This document shows, one piece after another, positions 46,209 through 54,754 of a stretch of 64,000 bases of DNA. The notes beneath the pieces were generated by a model. That model was not told where the DNA came from, did no database searches, and saw only the letters and a program-made list of their open reading frames with translations. The stretch's first letter is position 1. Each line of letters begins with the position of its first letter. Made by a program: the position numbers and the translations under genes. The stretch is from Afipia sp. OHSU_II-C1 (GTDB lineage Bacteria > Pseudomonadota > Alphaproteobacteria > Rhizobiales > Xanthobacteraceae): contig NZ_APJI01000006.1 in NCBI RefSeq assembly GCF_000497575.1, forward strand, positions 186,001 through 250,000. Direction: 5' to 3'.

Positions 46209-47333
46209 TCAGAAACAGGTGACCCGTTCCGCGGCAATGTATCCCAGCAGCAGGCCGGTGCCGAACAGCAGCACCAAGGCCGCGGCGCCAAACTCGATTC
46301 CGCGCAGCAGGATCGCGCCGCCGCCATCGCGGCCCGCGGCCATGCGGCTGGCGAGACCCTTGGCCGACACCGCGATGATCGCAATGGCCGAGACGGTGAT
46401 CGCGGTGCCGAGCCCCATCAGCAGCGTTGCCGCCACGCCCGCCCAGAACAGGCCCTGCGCCAACGCAAACACCAGCACCAGAATTGCGCCGGAGCACGGC
46501 CGGATGCCGACCGTCAGGATGGCGCTCAATCCGCGCGACCAGCCGCCGGGACCGGCGAGCGCACTCGGCTCCGGGCCATGGGAATGACCGCAGTGCTCAT
46601 CGTGAACATGATCCGGATGGTTGTGATCATGGTGGTGGGCATGTGCGTGGTCGTGGGCAACTCGCTCATGCGTATCGTGAGAATGCCCATGATCGTGATG
46701 GGCATGATCGTGACCGTGCGCATGCGCCATCGCAGGAACGAGCGGCGACCGCGCACCACGCCATGACCGCATGGCACGAAAAAATCCGCCGCCCTTGCTC
46801 CATACCAATCGCGCACCGAAAGCCGCGATCAGACCATAGCTGGCAATTTCAATCACGCGCTCGGCACCGCACATGGTCTGCGCGGTCGCGTTGAGCAGCA
46901 GCGCGCCGATGCCGACGATCGCGATGGCCACCAGCGCCTGCATCAGCGCCGAGGCGAACGACAGCGCGATGCCACGCTTGGCTGTCTCCTCGTTGGCGAC
47001 GAGGTAGGACGAGATCACGGCCTTGCCGTGTCCCGGACCGGCCGCGTGAAAGACACCGTAGGCGAAGGAAATGCCAAGCAGCGCCCATACCGCGCTGCCA
47101 TCGGTCTTGGCGGCACGAATGGTCCTCGACATCTGGAGATAGAATTCGGATTGCTTGGCGAGCAGCCATCCGATGATGCCGCCGACCTGCGGCTCGGCAA
47201 CGGCTCCCTTCGGAGCGCCGAAGGGATTTTGCGCCCACGCCGCATGCAGCAGGACATCAACCAGACCCGCGAGAGCCAGCGTCACAACACCGGCCATCGC
47301 GATCCGCTTCAGCATGGGACGAGAGATATCCAT
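46209..47333 (-). CDS. NicO/RcnA-type nickel-cobalt transporter with His-rich loop
   Basis: A 374-aa inner-membrane protein with six or more helices and a central cytoplasmic loop rich in His ([38 protein letters not shown]) that binds divalent metal. The signature HAAGPGHGKAVISSYLVAN in the first half and GIRPCSGAILVLVFALAQGL in the second half mark the NicO family. The ATG at 47333 overlaps the DUF1007 stop as TGATG. It probably exports or imports Ni, Co or another divalent ion; direction cannot be fixed from sequence. Confidence 0.87.
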   Translation of the reverse strand: MDISRPMLKRIAMAGVVTLALAGLVDVLLHAAWAQNPFGAPKGAVAEPQVGGIIGWLLAKQSEFYLQMSRTIRAAKTDGSAVWALLGISFAYGVFHAAGPGHGKAVISSYLVANEETAKRGIALSFASALMQALVAIAIVGIGALLLNATAQTMCGAERVIEIASYGLIAAFGARLVWSKGGGFFRAMRSWRGARSPLVPAMAHAHGHDHAHHDHGHSHDTHERVAHDHAHAHHHDHNHPDHVHDEHCGHSHGPEPSALAGPGGWSRGLSAILTVGIRPCSGAILVLVFALAQGLFWAGVAATLLMGLGTAITVSAIAIIAVSAKGLASRMAAGRDGGGAILLRGIEFGAAALVLLFGTGLLLGYIAAERVTCF

Positions 47334-47980
47334 CAAGGGCAATCCACCGTGATCTTGTTCGCGAACATCGCGCCATAGTTTGAGTTATCGCCGTTCAGAA
47401 AGCTCTGCTCGTTCATCGTCTGCGCCTGCGCGCTGCCGTCGGTCGGACGCTGGACCGTCAGCTTGCAGGTCGCAGGTGCGCCGACCAGTGTCACCGGATC
47501 TTTCTCGTTCAACTGAAAATCGATGAAGTAGGACGGATCGAACACCTCGAGCGCCAGTGCCGGGGTCTTGACCGGCGCCTTGAACGGCAGCGTGAAGTGC
47601 AGCGTCAGCGCTGAGTCCTTGTATTCGAGATAGTAGTCGATCGGATCGTTGAATTTTTCCTTCTTCTGGCTGCCTGCGCCGCCTGCCTTGGCGAAGGTGA
47701 AGAAGGCGTATTCCTTCAGCGACTCCACATTGGTCTGCGCCAGCGGTTTCAGCTCGTCGCGGGTGTAAACGCCCTTGGTCTTGCTCTCGATGCCCTGCAA
47801 GGCATAGGTCGAGAACATGTCGTCGAAGGTCCAGGCGTGACGAATGCCGGTGATCGATCCGTCGGGGGCGTAGATCAACTCGCTCTTGGCTACGATCCAG
47901 ACATGCGGATGCGCCTGCGCCGCACCGGCAGCGACTGCCAGCATGGCCACAACGACAAGGCACTGAATGAGGCGGCGCAT
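47333..47980 (-). CDS. DUF1007 secreted protein, partner of NicO transporter
   Basis: A 215-aa periplasmic protein with a signal peptide (MRRLIQCLVVVAMLAVAAGA / AQAHPHVWI). The start of the mature chain, AHPHVWIVAKSELIYAPDG, has two His and is a metal-site candidate at the N-terminus. DUF1007 proteins are nearly always coupled to NicO-family transporters and are thought to hand over metal. The TGATG overlap with the transporter supports this. Confidence 0.88.
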   Translation of the reverse strand: MRRLIQCLVVVAMLAVAAGAAQAHPHVWIVAKSELIYAPDGSITGIRHAWTFDDMFSTYALQGIESKTKGVYTRDELKPLAQTNVESLKEYAFFTFAKAGGAGSQKKEKFNDPIDYYLEYKDSALTLHFTLPFKAPVKTPALALEVFDPSYFIDFQLNEKDPVTLVGAPATCKLTVQRPTDGSAQAQTMNEQSFLNGDNSNYGAMFANKITVDCP

Positions 47981-47991
47981 CTTGATCCGTC

Positions 47992-50076
47992 CTATGCGGC
48001 TTCGGGTTCGCTGAGCAGGCCGCGGCGGCGCAGCAGCGCGTCGGGTTCGGGTTTGCGCCCGCGGAAGGCAATGTAGGCGTCCTCCGGATCGCGCGATCCG
48101 CCCGACGAATAAATGTCGTCATGCAGGCGCTTCGCCACCGCCGGATCGAAGATGTCGTGCGCTTCCTCGAAGGCGCCGAACGCATCCGCATCCATCACCT
48201 CCGACCACATGTAGCTGTAGTAGCCCGACGCATAATGATCGCCGGAGAAGATATGCCCGAACTGCTGCGGCCGGTGGCGCAATGCGATCTCAGCAGGCAT
48301 GCCGATCTTCTCCAACTGCTGCTTCTCGAAGGCGTGCACGTCAGTGATCGAAGCCGCCGGCTGGGTATGGAATTCGAGATCGATCAGGGCCGACGAGACG
48401 AATTCCACCGTGGCGAAGCCCTGGTTGAACTTGCGCGCGGCAATGAAGCGCTTGAGCAGATCCTCCGGCAGCGGCTCGCCGGTCTGGTAATGCCGCGCGA
48501 ACTTTTGCAGCACCTCCGGCCGCTCCTGCCAGTGCTCGTAAAGCTGCGACGGCAGTTCGACGAAGTCCGTGAACACGCTGGTGCCCGACAGCGACGGATA
48601 CATCACGTTCGACAGCATGCCGTGCAGGCCATGGCCGAACTCGTGGAACAATGTGCGGGCATCGTCCGGCGACAACAGCGAGGGCTGGCCGTCCGTGCCC
48701 TTCGAGAAGTTGCAGACATTGATGATTAGCGGCGCGACATCGCCGTCGAGCTTCTGCTGGTCGCGCAGCGACGTCATCCAGGCGCCGGAGCGCTTCGAGG
48801 GACGCGCGAAGTAATCGCCATAGAACAGCGCCTTGTTGTTGCCCTTGGCGTCCTTGACCTCCCAGACCCGCACATCCGGATGCCAGACAGGGACGTCCTT
48901 GCGCTCGCTGAAGGTCACCCCGAACAGCCGGGTCGCGACGTCGAAGGCGGCGTCGATCATGTTGTCGAGCGTCAGGTAGGGCTTGACTGCCGCATCATCG
49001 AAATTGGCCCGGCGCTGGCGCAGCTTCTCGGCGTAGTAGCGCCAGTCCCAGGCAGCGAGCCTGAAGTTGCCGCCCTCCTCTGCGATCAGCGCCTGCAGGG
49101 CGTCGCGGTCGGCCATGGCGCGGGCGCGGGCCGGCTTCCAGACCCGCTCCAAGAGGCCACGTACAGCCTCCGGAGTCTTGGCCATGGAATCTTCCAGGCG
49201 GTAGGCGGCGAAGCTCGGATAGCCGAGGATTTTCGCCCGCTCCTCGCGCAGCTTCAAAACCTCGAGGATGGTGGCGCTGTTGTCGTTGTCGTTGCCGTTA
49301 TCGCCGCGGGCAGTGAAGGCCTTGAACACCTTCTCGCGCAGGTCGCGGCGGCGGGAGTCCTTCAGGAACGGCTCGACCGACGACCGCGACAGCGTCACCA
49401 CCATCTTGCCAGGCATGCCGCGCTCTTCTGCCGCGGCCTTGGCAGATGCGACGAAGCTGGCCGGCAGGCCCGCCAGATCGCCCTCGCCAAGCTCCATGGT
49501 CCAGTCCTGCTCGTCGCCGAGCAGATGATGGCTGAACGATGTCGCCAGATGCGCCAGCCGCTCGTTGATCTCCGCGGTCCGGGCCTTGGCGGCCTCGCTG
49601 AGCCCGGCGCCGGAGCGATGGAAGCTGGTCCAGGTCCGCTCCAGCAGCCGCGCCTGCTCGCCCGTGAGATTGAGCGAAGCCGCCTTGTCACGCAGCTTCG
49701 AGATGCGACCAAACAGTGCGGCATCCATGGAGATCGGATTCCAGTGCCGCGCCTGCTTCAGCGCCACTTCGGATTCGATCTTGAGAAGCTCGGGATTGGA
49801 GTGTGCGCCGACAAGATCATAGAACACCGCCGACACCCGGGAGAGCAGCTTGCCGGCCCGCTCCAGCGCCGTGACGGTGTTCTCGAAGGTCGGCTCGGCC
49901 GGGTTCGCCTTGATCGCCTCGATCTCGGCGGAGTGAGCCGCAAAGGCCTGGTCGAAGGCCGGCAGGAAATGCTCAGGACGGATGTCGGCGAAGGGAGGCG
50001 TCTCGAACGGTGTCTGCCAGGCTGTCAGCAGCGGGTTGGTGTTGGGGACGGCAGCCGTTGCGGACGCTTCTGACAT
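47992..50076 (-). CDS. M3-family zinc metallopeptidase (oligopeptidase/Dcp-like)
   Basis: A 694-aa cytoplasmic peptidase, normal length for the M3A family. The zinc site HEFGHGLHG at about residues 477-485 and the downstream FVELPSQLYEHWQ glutamate region are intact; YYSYMWSEVMDADAFGAFEE near the C-terminus is diagnostic. It cuts short peptides produced in protein turnover. It starts at 50076 and stands 12 bp from the DUF1007 gene downstream but is probably an independent gene. Confidence 0.94.
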   Translation of the reverse strand: MSEASATAAVPNTNPLLTAWQTPFETPPFADIRPEHFLPAFDQAFAAHSAEIEAIKANPAEPTFENTVTALERAGKLLSRVSAVFYDLVGAHSNPELLKIESEVALKQARHWNPISMDAALFGRISKLRDKAASLNLTGEQARLLERTWTSFHRSGAGLSEAAKARTAEINERLAHLATSFSHHLLGDEQDWTMELGEGDLAGLPASFVASAKAAAEERGMPGKMVVTLSRSSVEPFLKDSRRRDLREKVFKAFTARGDNGNDNDNSATILEVLKLREERAKILGYPSFAAYRLEDSMAKTPEAVRGLLERVWKPARARAMADRDALQALIAEEGGNFRLAAWDWRYYAEKLRQRRANFDDAAVKPYLTLDNMIDAAFDVATRLFGVTFSERKDVPVWHPDVRVWEVKDAKGNNKALFYGDYFARPSKRSGAWMTSLRDQQKLDGDVAPLIINVCNFSKGTDGQPSLLSPDDARTLFHEFGHGLHGMLSNVMYPSLSGTSVFTDFVELPSQLYEHWQERPEVLQKFARHYQTGEPLPEDLLKRFIAARKFNQGFATVEFVSSALIDLEFHTQPAASITDVHAFEKQQLEKIGMPAEIALRHRPQQFGHIFSGDHYASGYYSYMWSEVMDADAFGAFEEAHDIFDPAVAKRLHDDIYSSGGSRDPEDAYIAFRGRKPEPDALLRRRGLLSEPEAA

Positions 50077-50205
50077 GGTAAGGCCTTATTTCCAGCAATT
50101 TCCAAGGCACCCTCTATACCATCCGGTGGGGCTTTTTTGCGCCCTAACCCTTGATCGGGACCGCGATTTCGCAGAGATTGCGGCCCGAAACGGGATCACA
50201 AAGTC

Positions 50206-50466
50206 ATGAACGCCAAGAAGCTCGAAGCCAACGCCCGCGAAATCGCGTGGCCCAGCGTCATCACCGTCATCAGCGCAGCGATCCTGATCGGCGCCGAGGT
50301 GTTCGGCGCGGCGTTCGCCGGAGGCTGGGCGCTCGCGATCCTGTTCGGCCTCAGCGACACCGCCGCTCACATCGTCCAGATCGTGCTCTTCCTGATCGGC
50401 GTCGTCATCATGATCGCGTTTGTGCGCGGCGCGCAGCGCGTCGAGCCGTTTACCCGGAAGATCTGA
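50206..50466 (+). CDS. Small three-helix membrane protein
   Basis: An 86-aa protein with two clear and one possible membrane helices (WPSVITVISAAILIGAEVFG, GGWALAILFGLSDTAAHIVQ, IVLFLIGVVIMIAFV) and a charged, RVEPFTRKI tail. It lies alone before the polyamine leader. No family is recognised beyond small rhizobial membrane proteins. Confidence 0.7.
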   Translation: MNAKKLEANAREIAWPSVITVISAAILIGAEVFGAAFAGGWALAILFGLSDTAAHIVQIVLFLIGVVIMIAFVRGAQRVEPFTRKI

Positions 50467-50649
50467 GATTCCGGCTGCGCCGCAGGCGCTTTTCACACGC
50501 CGAAAAATTAACGCACATTCATCTTTCTCTCAGATCGTTAACTCACGCGCGACATTTCGATCACGCTATCGGGAAAGTTATCCCGTGGCGTAGAAAATAC
50601 TTGCGAACCAGACTCAAAACTCATATTTCCACCCTTGCCCAATTTCGCA

Positions 50650-50895
50650 CGTGCCTGTGGTCGTGTGTCAGTCGGTAGGTATCCGGACAAGAGGCCGGAC
50701 AGCCGCCAAGGGGACGAAGAACCGAGGGTCGCTTCAGTCGTGAGACTCAAGAGGCCAGCATCTCTCTCAAGGGATGCCGTTGAAGGTGACTTCTCTCCTT
50801 GCAACCGTGACTGGCAGCCGGAGGCGAACCGGCGCACCCCGCTCTCAACGGGGGACGCGACTTAAAGCAACGACGGATCGGGCTTTTTTGGTCTC
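50650..50895 (+). ncRNA. speF-type leader RNA
   Basis: The 635 bp before ornithine decarboxylase hold no gene but a structured region. It includes CCGGACAAGAGGCCGGACAG, a GCATC ... GATGC stem, CCGGAGGCGAACCGG and CCCCGCTCTCAACGGGG hairpins, with repeated CTCTCAA loops, ending in a T-rich stretch at 50884. Placement upstream of an alphaproteobacterial ornithine decarboxylase matches the speF RNA motif. Its boundaries are approximate. Confidence 0.7.
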
Positions 50896-51101
50896 TACCG
50901 GCATTCCACCGCCGGCGCGGGCTACTGAAAAGGCTTGTCCTTCATTGCCAGGTGTGCGGGCGGGAAAATCCCAACCAATCCACGGCAGCACAGTTTGGTT
51001 TGAGTTTTAGGCTCTGTCGCGTCTCCACAGTGCGGCACAGGTCTATCGCTCATCCGACATCATTTTTGGACGTCCCGTCGCTGGGCGTTTGGGAGGGTGC
51101 T
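50896..51101 (+). other. Remaining leader between speF-type RNA and ornithine decarboxylase
   Basis: About 200 bp with no gene. It contains the CGCCGGCG hairpin segment near 50910 and the GGGAGG ribosome site just before 51102. Confidence 0.5.
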
Positions 51102-52244
51102 ATGACCGACCGTATCCAGGAATTCCTGCGCAACCGCCGCAGCGAGGGCCTCGACACCGAGCCATGCCTCGTCGTTGACCTCGAAGTCGTGCGCGACAAC
51201 TACCAGACCTTCGCGAAGGCGCTGCCTGACTCGCGCGTGTTCTATGCCGTCAAGGCGAACCCGGCGCCGGAAGTGCTGTCGCTGCTGGCGTCGCTCGGCT
51301 CGTGCTTCGACACCGCAACCGTTGCGGAGATCGAAATGGCGCTGGCTGCCGGTGCGACCCCGGACCGCATCTCCTTCGGCAACACGATCAAGAAGGAGCG
51401 TGATATCGCGCGCGCCTACGCGCTCGGCATCCGCCTGTTCGCGGTGGACTGCGCCGCCGAAGTCGAGAAGATCTCCCGTGCCGCTCCCGGCGCGAAGGTC
51501 TTCTGCCGCATCCTGTACGACTGCGCCGGCGCCGAGTGGCCGCTGTCGCGGAAGTTCGGCTGCGACCCGGAGATGGCTGTCGACGTCCTCGACCTCGCCA
51601 AGAAGCTGGGCCTCGAGCCGGTGGGCATTTCGTTCCACGTCGGTTCGCAGCAGCGCAAGGTGAAGGCGTGGGATCGCGCACTGGCGATGGCTTCGACGGT
51701 GTTCCGTGACTGTGCCGAGCGTGGAATCAACCTGTCCCTGGTCAACATGGGCGGCGGATTCCCGACGAAGTACCTCAAGGACGTTCCTCCGGTCGTGCAG
51801 TACGGCCGGTCGATCTTCCGCGCGCTTCGCAAGCACTTCGGCAACCAGATCCCGGAGACCATCATCGAGCCGGGCCGCGGCATGGTCGGCAATGCGGGCA
51901 TCATCGAGACCGAAGTCGTTCTGATCTCGAAGAAGAGCGACGACGATGAGAACCGCTGGGTCTACCTCGACATCGGCAAGTTCGGCGGCCTCGCCGAGAC
52001 GATGGACGAGTCGATCCGCTACCAGATCCGCACGCCGCACGACGGCGCGGACATGGCTCCGTGCATTCTCGCCGGCCCGACCTGCGACTCCGCAGATGTG
52101 CTGTACGAGAAGGTGCCGTACCCGCTGCCCGTCACGCTCGAGATCGGCGACAAGCTGCTGATCGAAGGCACCGGTGCGTATACGTCGACGTATTCGGCGG
52201 TGGCTTTCAACGGCATCCCGCCGCTGAAAACCTACCACATCTGA
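51102..52244 (+). CDS. Ornithine (lysine/ornithine) decarboxylase, type III PLP fold
   Basis: A 380-aa cytoplasmic enzyme producing putrescine from ornithine. The PLP lysine K51 is in VFYAVKANPAPEVL; FDTATVAEIEMALAAG, GISFHVGSQ, and EPGRGMVGNAG are the usual binding elements; the dimer-site GPTCDSADVLYEKV carries the catalytic Cys. It belongs to the eukaryote-like alanine-racemase fold. The ATG at 51102 follows GGGAGG; a long frame before it is leader RNA. It is controlled, presumably, by the speF-type RNA. Confidence 0.93.
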   Translation: MTDRIQEFLRNRRSEGLDTEPCLVVDLEVVRDNYQTFAKALPDSRVFYAVKANPAPEVLSLLASLGSCFDTATVAEIEMALAAGATPDRISFGNTIKKERDIARAYALGIRLFAVDCAAEVEKISRAAPGAKVFCRILYDCAGAEWPLSRKFGCDPEMAVDVLDLAKKLGLEPVGISFHVGSQQRKVKAWDRALAMASTVFRDCAERGINLSLVNMGGGFPTKYLKDVPPVVQYGRSIFRALRKHFGNQIPETIIEPGRGMVGNAGIIETEVVLISKKSDDDENRWVYLDIGKFGGLAETMDESIRYQIRTPHDGADMAPCILAGPTCDSADVLYEKVPYPLPVTLEIGDKLLIEGTGAYTSTYSAVAFNGIPPLKTYHI

Positions 52245-52294
52245 TCGCGTCGATCGGCACATCTGAACTACCTCATCTGAGGCCTGAAATAACC

Positions 52295-52316
52295 GGGAGC
52301 CGGTCCGCCGGCTCCC
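52295..52316 (+). terminator. Hairpin after ornithine decarboxylase
   Basis: Perfect 9-bp stem GGGAGCCGG / CCGGCTCCC with a 4-base loop, 50 bp after the stop, without a clear T-run. Confidence 0.55.
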
Positions 52317-52387
52317 ATCCCGTCACATCGCTATTTGCTGACAACGCTCCGCGGTCGCCTTGCCGCTGGAGTGGGGACTGACGTGCC

Positions 52388-52990
52388 ATGACTGCTGTTT
52401 GGAAAAAGACCACCGCCCTCACCTTTGAGACCGCTCCGTTCGCGATCCGTGCGGAACGAGCCTCGGACGTCGCCGCGCGTGAAGCGCTGCTGGATGCGAG
52501 CTTCGGCGAAGGCCGTCATGCGCGCACCTGCCAGCGCCTGCGCGACGGACGCATGCCCGCCGAAGGCCTCGCCTTCTCGGCTGTGCATCAGGGCCGCGTG
52601 GTCGGCACCGTGCGGTTGTGGCACGTCAGCGCGGGGGCCATCCCCGCGCTGGTGCTCGGCCCGCTGGCCGTCGAAGCCTCGTGCCGTTCGCTCGGCGTCG
52701 GCGCGGCGCTGATGAATCACGCGCTGGCAGCGGCGAAGGCCCGCGGCCATGGCGCTGTGATCCTGCGCGGGGACGCTGGCTACTACGCGCGCTTCGGCTT
52801 CTCGGCGGCCAAGACCGGCGAGCTGGCGCTGCCCGGCCCGTTTGAGCGCGAGCGGCTTCTGGCAGTTGAGCTGCGCCCCGGCGCCCTGGACGAGGCCTTC
52901 GGCATGATCGTGGCGACCGGCGACAAGTTGCGCCGTGCGGCGGTCCGCGCAGGCGCCAAGGCTCGAAAGCTTCTCATCCAGGCCGCTTGA
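52388..52990 (+). CDS. GNAT N-acetyltransferase
   Basis: A 200-aa acetyl-CoA-dependent transferase. The N-terminal part (AIRAERASDVAAREALLDA) and the acetyl-CoA site LGPLAVEASCRSLGVGAALMN, followed by AKARGHGAVILRGDAGYYARFGFSAAK, are typical of the YhbS-type subgroup. Its substrate may be a polyamine or amino acid given the neighbours, but that is inference. It follows ornithine decarboxylase by 143 bp. Confidence 0.88.
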   Translation: MTAVWKKTTALTFETAPFAIRAERASDVAAREALLDASFGEGRHARTCQRLRDGRMPAEGLAFSAVHQGRVVGTVRLWHVSAGAIPALVLGPLAVEASCRSLGVGAALMNHALAAAKARGHGAVILRGDAGYYARFGFSAAKTGELALPGPFERERLLAVELRPGALDEAFGMIVATGDKLRRAAVRAGAKARKLLIQAA

Positions 52991-53010
52991 TTTGAACGCC
53001 AAGACCCGGC

Positions 53011-53040
53011 ATTGCGGGGTCTGAAAACAAGCCCCGCAAT
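53011..53040 (+). terminator. Hairpin between GNAT and ridA
   Basis: Stem ATTGCGGGG / CCCCGCAAT with a 12-base loop, 21 bp after the GNAT stop and before ridA. Confidence 0.5.
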
Positions 53041-53063
53041 TCGTTGTCACAAGGAAGAGACTG

Positions 53064-53450
53064 ATGTCCCGCCACCTGATTTCATCCGGATCGCCGTTCG
53101 AAAAGATTGCCGGTTACAGCCGCGCCGTTGTCGATGGTGACCTTTGCTTCGTCGCCGGCACCACCGGCTACGATCCCGTCACGAAAGCCCTGCCGGAAGA
53201 CGTGGCCGAGCAGACCCGCAACTGCTTCAAGACCATCGGCATCGCATTGAAGGAAGGCGGCTTCGAGATGGCCGACCTCGTGCGCGCGACTTACTACGTC
53301 ACCGACGCCAAGGACTTCGATGCAGTATTCGCCGTGTGCGGCGAGACGCTCGGCGATATCCGCCCCGCAGCAACGATCGTCGCCGTCTCCGCCCTTTATA
53401 AGCCGGAGATGAAAGTCGAGATCGAAGTCACGGCGAAGCGCCGGAGCTGA
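53064..53450 (+). CDS. ridA: RidA-family reactive enamine/imine deaminase
   Basis: A 128-aa protein of the YjgF/YER057c/UK114 family, a trimeric enzyme that detoxifies enamine intermediates from PLP enzymes. It shows VDGDLCFVAGTTGYDPVTKA, the core VAEQTRNCFKTIGIALKEGG and the C-terminal PAATIVAVSALYKPEMKVEI. The usual active-site Arg appears to be absent at the exact RidA position (V-S-A-L-Y in place of R), which suggests a non-RidA subgroup member. It lies close to ornithine decarboxylase. Confidence 0.87.
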   Translation: MSRHLISSGSPFEKIAGYSRAVVDGDLCFVAGTTGYDPVTKALPEDVAEQTRNCFKTIGIALKEGGFEMADLVRATYYVTDAKDFDAVFAVCGETLGDIRPAATIVAVSALYKPEMKVEIEVTAKRRS

Positions 53451-53609
53451 CATCCAGACCAGTGCCCGACATGTTGGCCTGCAAGCGAGCCAACATGTCG
53501 CAGCTGATGCGTTGACTTTCCTGCCGCAGGCCATAGCTTAAGACCATCATGTCGAACGTGTGTAACAACCGATTGCTGCTTCACGCAGGTCGCCTTCAAA
53601 TCCGAAGGT

Positions 53610-53645
53610 GACCCGGGCGGACGCGCGTCAGCGCCGTCCCGGGTC
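53610..53645 (+). terminator. Hairpin after ridA
   Basis: Stem GACCCGGG / CCCGGGTC around a GC-rich loop, followed by GTTTA, about 160 bp after the ridA stop. Confidence 0.5.
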
Positions 53646-53737
53646 GTTTATCGTTCGTATCTCCCCCTATTCGTAAAATTGAATCACGGGCATCGCTCGG
53701 CACATCCGTGCCGCGCGATTTCATTGTGAGGCACATC

Positions 53738-54220
53738 ATGATGTCGGCACCGATTCCTCCGATCAGTATTGCGTCGGAGGACTTCCATATTCTGAGGCAG
53801 ATCGCCGTGCGGGCGCTCGAAGAGCGCCATCCGGTGAGCGGCTTTCTGGTTTCGGAACTGAACCGCGCGGACGTCCACGACGCAGCGGCGCCGTTGCGTT
53901 GCGTGCGTCTCGACGACTGGGTGACGTTTCGCGCCGACGAAGGAATGCCGCTGGACAGCCGCATGCTCGTTCTGCCCGCGAAATTCCGCAGCAGCCACCT
54001 CCATGTCTCGGTGCTGTCGCCCGTCGGCGCAGCGCTGATCGGTCTGCACGCCGGATCGAGCATGCCTTACGTGGGAATCGACGGCGTTCGCCACGTCGTC
54101 ACAGTCGAAAATCTCGACCCACCAGCCGGCGTCGTTTCGCTGCAACACCACCGCGCCATGAAATTCGCAGCGCGCCACAACGGCAACGATCCCGACCGGC
54201 CCGGTCCAACAGCAGCTTGA
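53738..54220 (+). CDS. Rnk-like nucleoside diphosphate kinase regulator (first copy)
   Basis: A 160-aa protein starting at 53738 (MMSAPIPPISIASEDFHILR) with GAGG upstream. The C-terminal GreA/GreB-like domain is present (VLSPVGAALIGLHAGSSMPYV). Rnk binds RNA polymerase in the secondary channel and influences nucleotide metabolism; it lacks the long coiled coil of Gre factors. It is directly upstream of a second, divergent paralogue with which it is probably co-transcribed. Confidence 0.85.
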   Translation: MMSAPIPPISIASEDFHILRQIAVRALEERHPVSGFLVSELNRADVHDAAAPLRCVRLDDWVTFRADEGMPLDSRMLVLPAKFRSSHLHVSVLSPVGAALIGLHAGSSMPYVGIDGVRHVVTVENLDPPAGVVSLQHHRAMKFAARHNGNDPDRPGPTAA

Positions 54221-54231
54221 AGGAGAACATC

Positions 54232-54636
54232 ATGGCCAGCCACTTGCAGCCCGCGCTGCCTCCCATTTCCCTGCGCATGTGCGACGCCGACCGGCTCCGC
54301 AACATCGCGGAGGCCGCCTCGGAAAAATATCCGCAGACCACCGACTTCCTGGCGCGGGAGATCGAACGCGCCGAGATTCTGCCGGACACCCGGTTGCTGC
54401 CCGGTCTTGTCACCATGGATTCGGACGTGACCTTCCGTGATGACATCAGCATGCAGGAACGCGAGGTAACGCTGGTTTATCCCGAGTCGGCGGATGTGGA
54501 CGCGGGGAAAATCTCGATCCTGACCCCGATCGGCGCGGCCCTCATCGGCCTTTCGGTGGGACAGACCATCGAGTTCCAGACACCCGGCGGCCGCTGGCGC
54601 TCCCTGACCGTGCTCAAGGTTCAGCAGCCCCGATAA
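54232..54636 (+). CDS. rnk: Rnk-like nucleoside diphosphate kinase regulator (second copy)
   Basis: A 134-aa Rnk-family protein starting MASHLQPALPPISLRMCDAD with a GGAGA site 8 bases upstream. The C-terminal region is close to classic Rnk (VTLVYPESADVDAGKISILT, PIGAALIGLSVGQTIEFQTP). Only 11 bp separate it from the first copy, and residues differ widely, so the pair is an older duplication or two subfamilies kept together. Confidence 0.88.
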   Translation: MASHLQPALPPISLRMCDADRLRNIAEAASEKYPQTTDFLAREIERAEILPDTRLLPGLVTMDSDVTFRDDISMQEREVTLVYPESADVDAGKISILTPIGAALIGLSVGQTIEFQTPGGRWRSLTVLKVQQPR

Positions 54637-54754
54637 CACGGCGTCACAAGACACCTTTATGAAAACCCGGCGGCAAAGCACCGTTGCCGTCACCCCCAAG
54701 TTGCCGTAGTTCTTCGCTGCTGCAGCACGTCCCCGCCTATCCGGAGTTCTGATT

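Noticed and set aside
50952-51101. 50-codon N-terminal extension of ornithine decarboxylase
   Set aside because: It lies in the leader; the ATG at 51102 has GGGAGG upstream and the usual family N-terminus begins there.
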